The notes under the pieces: model-generated | What the model was told of the DNA's origin: nothing | Database searches by the model: none | What the model saw: only the letters and a program-made list of their open reading frames with translations | Shown here: positions 60,149 through 64,000 of the stretch, piece after piece | Layout: the number at the start of each line of letters is the position of its first letter | How positions within the stretch are numbered: the first letter of the stretch is position 1 | Made by a program: the position numbers and the translations under genes | DNA from: Tannerella forsythia | GTDB lineage: Bacteria; Bacteroidota; Bacteroidia; Bacteroidales; Tannerellaceae | DNA: 64,000 bases | Direction: 5' to 3' | Assembly (NCBI RefSeq): GCF_003860135.1 | Contig: NZ_RQYN01000003.1 | Location: forward strand, 1 to 64,000

Positions 60149-62056
60149 ATGAAGCAGAAACTTTTAATCAGAGACTTAACATTAAGAGACGGACAACAGT
60201 CGGCTTTTGCAACACGCATGAATCAGTCGCAGGTCGACAGAGTATTGCCTTACTACAAAGATGCCAACTTCTACGCCATGGAAGTATGGGGAGGAGCCGT
60301 GCCCGACTCTGTCATGCGATATTTGGGCGAGAACCCGTGGGAAAGACTTGAAAAAATCAAAGCTTCTGTTGGTAACGCCTCGAAGCTGACGGCCTTGTCG
60401 CGGGGACGTAACCTTTACGGCTATGCACCCTATCCCGACGAAATCATCGACGGATTCTTCCGCAACGCGGTTGCTTCCGGGTTGGACGTGATGCGTATCT
60501 TCGACGCACTGAACGACGTGGACAATGTAAAGTCGAGTGTTAAATCCATTAAAAAATATGGCGGCATGGCCGATTGCGCCGTTTGCTATACCGTAGACCC
60601 CAAGTATGACGATGAGCCGAAGGCCGAAGCAAAAAAAGGAGGCTTCTTCAGCGGTCTGTTCGGGAAGAAAGAGGAGGAAGCTCCGAAGCGTGAGTTGGTG
60701 TTCACCGATACATACTTTGTGAACAAAGCGAAAGAGATGCTCGCCCTCGGCGCCGATATGATTACGATCAAGGATATGAGCGGTCTGATCCCGCCTTCGC
60801 GCGTAGCTACGCTGATCCCGCTGTTCAAACAGCACCTGAACGTTCCGATCGATTTCCATACGCACTGTACACCCGGATTTGGCTTAGGCGCGGTTCTGAC
60901 GGCGATCTATCACGGAGTCGATATTGTGGATACGAATATCTGGAATTTTGCAGGTGGACCGGCTGCTCCCGCTATCGAGTTGATCTACATCTTCTGTAAG
61001 AAACTCGACGTCGAACTCGATGTAAACATGGAAGCCGTGGCAAAGATCAATCAGGAATTGCTGGGTATCCGCAAGGAACTCGATGCGTTCGATGCCGTAA
61101 AACAATTCCCGAAACCGTTCAACCCGCTGACCGATACGCTTCCGGCAGAAATCGACCGTGAGTTCGACAAAGCCATCGAAGCTGTGCGTCGCAACGACGA
61201 GCCGGCCTTGCTGGCAGCTTGTCATGCCATCGAGGCTTACTTCAACTTCCCGAAACCAAATAATTTGGTGAAGGATGCCGAAATCCCCGGCGGAATGTAT
61301 ACGAACATGGTGGCACAGCTCAAACAGTTCAACTCGCTCGACCTGCTCGAAGATGCGATGAAGCTGATTCCGAGCGTACGCCTCGACGCGGGTCTGCCGC
61401 CGCTCGTTACCCCCACCAGCCAGATCGTGGGCGCACAAGCCGTCGTATCGGCCTTGAACATCAAGAACGGTCGGCCGAAATATGCCAACCCGTCCAACCA
61501 GTTCATTGCGCTGGTGAAAGGCGAATACGGAAAAACGCCCGTTCCGGTCGATCCCGCATTCCGCGAACAAATCACCGGCTCTCCGGTAGAAACGCCGTAC
61601 GATACGTCGAACTATAAACGTCAGGACAATCCCGTTCTCGAAGAATTCGGAGGTGTGCAATTGGCCAAAGACGAAAAAGACAGTCTGTTGATGGAACTGT
61701 TCCCGGCCGTAGCCAGCGGATTCCTCCGCAAAAAACGTGAAGAAGAATTCAATGCTCAGGCCAAACAGGCTGCTCCTGCCGAAGAAGCGAAGTGCGAGAC
61801 CAAGCAAGAAGCGGCCGCTCCTGCAGCCGAAAAAACGGTCAAAGGCCACATCATGGAATGCCCGATGCCGGGAAGCATCATGCGAATCATGGTCAAAGAA
61901 GGAGACGTGGTGAAAAAGAACGACAGTCTGCTTGTCCTCGAATCGATGAAGATGGAGAACGATATCACTTCGGACTATAACGGAACGGTACTTCGTATCT
62001 ACGTCAAAGCGGGTGACGCCATACAGGCCGGCGCCCCCATGATCGAAATCGGATAA
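60149..62056 (+). CDS. Biotin-dependent carboxyltransferase subunit (pyruvate carboxylase B / oxaloacetate decarboxylase alpha)
   Basis: A 635-aa protein with a carboxyltransferase TIM barrel (LLIRDLTLRDGQQSAFATRM; carboxylated Lys208 in TIKDMSG; FHTHCTPGFG), the PYC_OADA helical domain and a C-terminal biotinyl domain with Lys601 in ESMKMEND. It moves CO2 between biotin and pyruvate/oxaloacetate. No biotin carboxylase or Na-pump subunit gene is in the window, so direction and partners are open. Residues about 152-182 (Lys/Glu-rich with GGFFSGLFGKKEEE) look like an insertion within the barrel. A Pro/Ala/Glu linker precedes the biotin domain. The 5' leader is long, with a near-consensus -7 box (TTACTTTG) near 59966. 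Confidence 0.87.
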   Translation: MKQKLLIRDLTLRDGQQSAFATRMNQSQVDRVLPYYKDANFYAMEVWGGAVPDSVMRYLGENPWERLEKIKASVGNASKLTALSRGRNLYGYAPYPDEIIDGFFRNAVASGLDVMRIFDALNDVDNVKSSVKSIKKYGGMADCAVCYTVDPKYDDEPKAEAKKGGFFSGLFGKKEEEAPKRELVFTDTYFVNKAKEMLALGADMITIKDMSGLIPPSRVATLIPLFKQHLNVPIDFHTHCTPGFGLGAVLTAIYHGVDIVDTNIWNFAGGPAAPAIELIYIFCKKLDVELDVNMEAVAKINQELLGIRKELDAFDAVKQFPKPFNPLTDTLPAEIDREFDKAIEAVRRNDEPALLAACHAIEAYFNFPKPNNLVKDAEIPGGMYTNMVAQLKQFNSLDLLEDAMKLIPSVRLDAGLPPLVTPTSQIVGAQAVVSALNIKNGRPKYANPSNQFIALVKGEYGKTPVPVDPAFREQITGSPVETPYDTSNYKRQDNPVLEEFGGVQLAKDEKDSLLMELFPAVASGFLRKKREEEFNAQAKQAAPAEEAKCETKQEAAAPAAEKTVKGHIMECPMPGSIMRIMVKEGDVVKKNDSLLVLESMKMENDITSDYNGTVLRIYVKAGDAIQAGAPMIEIG

Positions 62057-62095
62057 TAGAAGCAAACGTCTGCATATTATTTATCGATTCAATGC

Positions 62096-62140
62096 AAAAA
62101 GCGGGAGAGCCAATGAAATGGCTTATCCCGCTTTTTTTTC
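62096..62140 (+). terminator. Rho-independent terminator
   Basis: A stem of AAAAGCGGGA with TCCCGCTTTT and an inner GCCA/TGGC helix, followed by a T-run, 40 nt after the carboxyltransferase stop. Confidence 0.9.
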
Positions 62141-62399
62141 AAAAACGTTGCAGTCTGCCCCTTGGAAGAGGGGAAAGAGGAAACGGGAAGAATACAAGCC
62201 TGTTTGAAAATCACTGAAATCTTTTTCTCAAACAGCTTCCGTATCAGTCGGATTATCTTTTTCTTTGAGAAGGCTCTGCCGAAACGATGAACGAACTTTC
62301 GACTCGGCAGAAGAAAGGGCTAAATTGGATACTATAAGGTTATTATCGAGGAAAATGCAAACAAACTTTCACTCCACACAAAAAAATATTCAAAAACAG

Positions 62400-62430
62400 T
62401 TGTTTTTCGCTTTTTTATTCCTTATATTTG
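62400..62430 (+). promoter_or_regulatory. Candidate promoter of the helical hypothetical gene
   Basis: TTGT at 62400-62403, 19 nt, and a perfect TATATTTG at 62423-62430. The leader to 62656 would be about 220 nt and contains a strong hairpin near 62518-62554 (GCCTTTGCC pairing with GGCAAAGGC) that could control expression. No gene is seen between 62141 and 62655. Confidence 0.5.
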
Positions 62431-62655
62431 GCTGCATCATCGGTCCATAAACTCTTATACTGGTTACACAATGAAACGCGTTACGATCAAATACATTCCA
62501 CTCAAATGGCCCCAGCCCGCCTTTGCCGGCCGGCGTATCGGGTCGGCAAAGGCTTACGGCAAACATCTCTGAACGATTCTGAGAAAACAACCGTCGGCGA
62601 TACGCAACCCTAACAGAAGAAATATCGAATTGGTTAAATTAAAATCCAGATAATC

Positions 62656-63138
62656 ATGTCACAAGAAAGTAAAATTTCGATCTCGATCGACGATGCACGG
62701 CTCAAATCCGTGCGTGAAAAATTAAGACTGATTCGTGAAGAATTGTCCGATGTGCTGATCATCAACCTGACGAACGAAGAAAGAAAAAACATGCTGAAAA
62801 TGGGCGATAAAACGCTGGCTTTTGTAGGCAAGGCAATCGAATTTGCCGAACAGAATCCTTCACTCACCCCGGCCTATATGGACTTGTTCGAAGCCAAAAA
62901 GGATTACGAACTGGCCCGCAAGCTCAACGAGTTGCTGAAAGACGTAACCACGTTGCAACGCGGACTGGAAGACACGATGATGGTGGCCGGTAGCGAATCG
63001 TACGATGCAGCGCTGATTTTCTACGGCTCGGTCAAGGGAGCCAGCCGCACGAATGTATCCGGAGCACAAGCCGTTTACGACGAACTGCGCGAACGCTTTC
63101 CCGGTCGGCCGAAAAAATCGTCGGCCGAAAAGTCATAA
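62656..63138 (+). CDS. Helical hypothetical protein
   Basis: A 160-aa, mostly alpha-helical protein without signal peptide. The blocks MGDKTLAFVGKAIEFAEQNP, AYMDLFEAKKDYELARKLNE and EDTMMVAGSESYDAALIFYG with VSGAQAVYDELRERFPGRP are reminiscent of a family widespread in Bacteroidetes with no known function. A long leader with a candidate promoter lies upstream, and a 21-bp repeat array follows 90 bp after the stop. Confidence 0.7.
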   Translation: MSQESKISISIDDARLKSVREKLRLIREELSDVLIINLTNEERKNMLKMGDKTLAFVGKAIEFAEQNPSLTPAYMDLFEAKKDYELARKLNELLKDVTTLQRGLEDTMMVAGSESYDAALIFYGSVKGASRTNVSGAQAVYDELRERFPGRPKKSSAEKS

Positions 63139-63228
63139 AGAATCGTTTAATCGTTGACCGATGTTCCGGGGAAGCAGCCTTTTGCCGTTTCCCCGGATTG
63201 TTTTTATCCGCGAAGCACCCAAATCGAA

Positions 63229-63434
63229 CCTCTGAAGAACAAATTGGTACTTCCGAAGGGCAAATTAGTACCTCCGAAGTACAAATTAGTACCTCCGAAG
63301 TAGAAATTAGTACTTCCGAAGTACAAATTAGTACCTCCGAAGTAGAAATTAGTACTTCCGAAGTACAAATTAGTACCTCCGAAGAGCAAATTAGTACCTC
63401 CGAAGTAGAAATTAGTACCTCCGAAGAGCAACGT
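63229..63434. repeat. 21-bp tandem repeat array (10 units)
   Basis: Nine full units and one partial of CCTCCGAAGTACAAATTAGTA, starting at 63229 and repeating every 21 bp without length change. Variation is limited: C or T at position 2, and TAC, TAG, AGC or GGC at positions 10-12; units 3 to 7 alternate TAC and TAG. Each TAC-type unit holds an inverted repeat AAGTAC ... GTA(CTT). Open frames on both strands only follow the repeat. Confidence 0.95.
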
Positions 63435-63459
63435 CAGTCTGAAATATTCGTTTTAGCTT

Positions 63460-64000
63460 TCACTCCCCTTTCGGATAGTCCGGGTAGAGGAGGTATTTGG
63501 CGCGGGTCTGTTTGTATTCGTCGAGATCGGATTGCCATGTGGCACGGATTTCGGCTTCGGGTACTCCGGCAAGGATTTGTTTGCGCAGCGCATCCGTTCC
63601 GGCCAGCAGGTCGAACCAGCGCGGCCGGTTGAAAAACATCTTTTCGTTTCGGCCGGTACGCGTAAAGAAGTCGATCACGAACTGGAGCGAAAGCCCTCCT
63701 TCGAACGGGTAATAACGCAGGTCGTCGCCGTAGCAGGTTTTGTCTTTATAAAGCGGTGCCGTATCCATGCCCGGAATAGCCGTGGGGACGAAGGTGAACG
63801 AGCCGGTCTGCGGCAGCGTATATCCGACGATCTGGAACGGGAAATGCGTTCCCCGCCCGACACTCATGCACGTCCCTTCGAAGAAACAGAGCGAAGGATA
63901 GAGGCGAATAGCCTGATCGTTCGGGAGATTCGGAGAAGGTCGGACGGTCGGCTGGTAAGCGTCGCCATGTTGCCAGTTCAACATCTTGATAACAGTCAGT
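63460..64000 (-). CDS. DUF1343 / NamZ-type exo-beta-N-acetylmuramidase family protein, 3' part
   Basis: The last 180 or so codons of a minus-strand gene whose 5' end lies beyond the window; the frame is open through 64000 (LTVIKMLNWQHGD). Conserved blocks are LPNDQAIRLYPSLCFFEGT, SVGRGTHFPFQIVG, CYGDDLRYY and WQSDLDEYKQTRAKYLLY. NamZ releases N-acetylmuramic acid from peptidoglycan fragments, and Tannerella, a MurNAc auxotroph, carries such genes. Whether this copy has that activity cannot be judged from the part seen. Confidence 0.85.
   Translation of the reverse strand, partial: LTVIKMLNWQHGDAYQPTVRPSPNLPNDQAIRLYPSLCFFEGTCMSVGRGTHFPFQIVGYTLPQTGSFTFVPTAIPGMDTAPLYKDKTCYGDDLRYYPFEGGLSLQFVIDFFTRTGRNEKMFFNRPRWFDLLAGTDALRKQILAGVPEAEIRATWQSDLDEYKQTRAKYLLYPDYPKGE

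Noticed and set aside
63204-63632. Frames with TSEVQIS and FGGTN repeats in the 21-bp array
   Set aside because: They follow the repeat and then run antisense to the DUF1343 gene; no start signal or domain.

Overview
This window comes from a Bacteroidales chromosome of moderate G+C, plausibly Tannerella or another Tannerellaceae member; the genus is an inference. The evidence is a serine palmitoyltransferase (sphingolipid synthesis), GldH, DUF4293, DUF3256, a Bacteroidetes-type Rpb6/omega subunit, 6-bladed beta-propeller lipoproteins, a DUF1343/NamZ family protein, many Cys-lipoprotein signals, and promoters that fit the Bacteroidetes TTTG-N19-TAnnTTTG consensus exactly (for example before the tRNA-Ser, the fucosidase and the cobalamin riboswitch).

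Layout. 1-345: a 63-bp tandem array. 0.6-11.4 kb: a tripartite efflux cluster (lipoprotein adaptor, RND permease, TolC-type channel, second RND permease), split by a beta-propeller lipoprotein, a four-helix-bundle protein and a heptamer-based repeat array. 11.6-14.9 kb: a minus-strand sulfur cluster (Crp/Fnr regulator, TauE exporter, metallo-beta-lactamase/rhodanese fusion, membrane rhodanese) with a 21-bp motif at the same distance from the -7 element in front of two genes. 15.1-16.0 kb: non-coding, with a MITE-like element and a long inverted repeat behind a candidate promoter. 16.0-27.0 kb: an accessory island with a UDG-like protein, a duplicated zinc-ribbon protein, two homologous 46/48-residue peptides, an IS remnant, a four-gene operon with three dynamin-like GTPases and one coiled-coil membrane protein, then FRG, Fic/Doc and WYL genes. 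27.3-40.5 kb: envelope and metabolic genes, including a riboswitch-controlled cobalamin ABC importer, a transglutaminase, a DUF1080-PHP fusion, a GH29 fucosidase and proline dehydrogenase. 40.7-41.8 kb: tRNA-Ser, a transposase remnant and a 42-bp array. 41.9-53.5 kb: mostly housekeeping genes (deaminase, peptidase, TrmN6, Spt, RicT-like, GldH, LipB, MtgA, Rpb6, BamD, ACT, Nudix). 54.3-62.1 kb: lactate use (outer-membrane barrel, LutABC, lactate permease) followed by a biotin-dependent carboxylase/decarboxylase subunit, a plausible lactate to pyruvate to C4-acid route. 62.7 kb to the end: a helical hypothetical gene, a 21-bp array and the 3' part of a DUF1343 gene.

The strongest candidate for an undescribed system is the three-dynamin operon with its coiled-coil partner. 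It recalls the LeoABC/Eleos bacterial dynamins but has an extra membrane coiled-coil gene and is preceded by an unusual pair of tiny proteins. A second theme is four unrelated intergenic arrays whose unit lengths are all multiples of 7, three of them multiples of 21 bp; one shows compensatory changes within a dyad.
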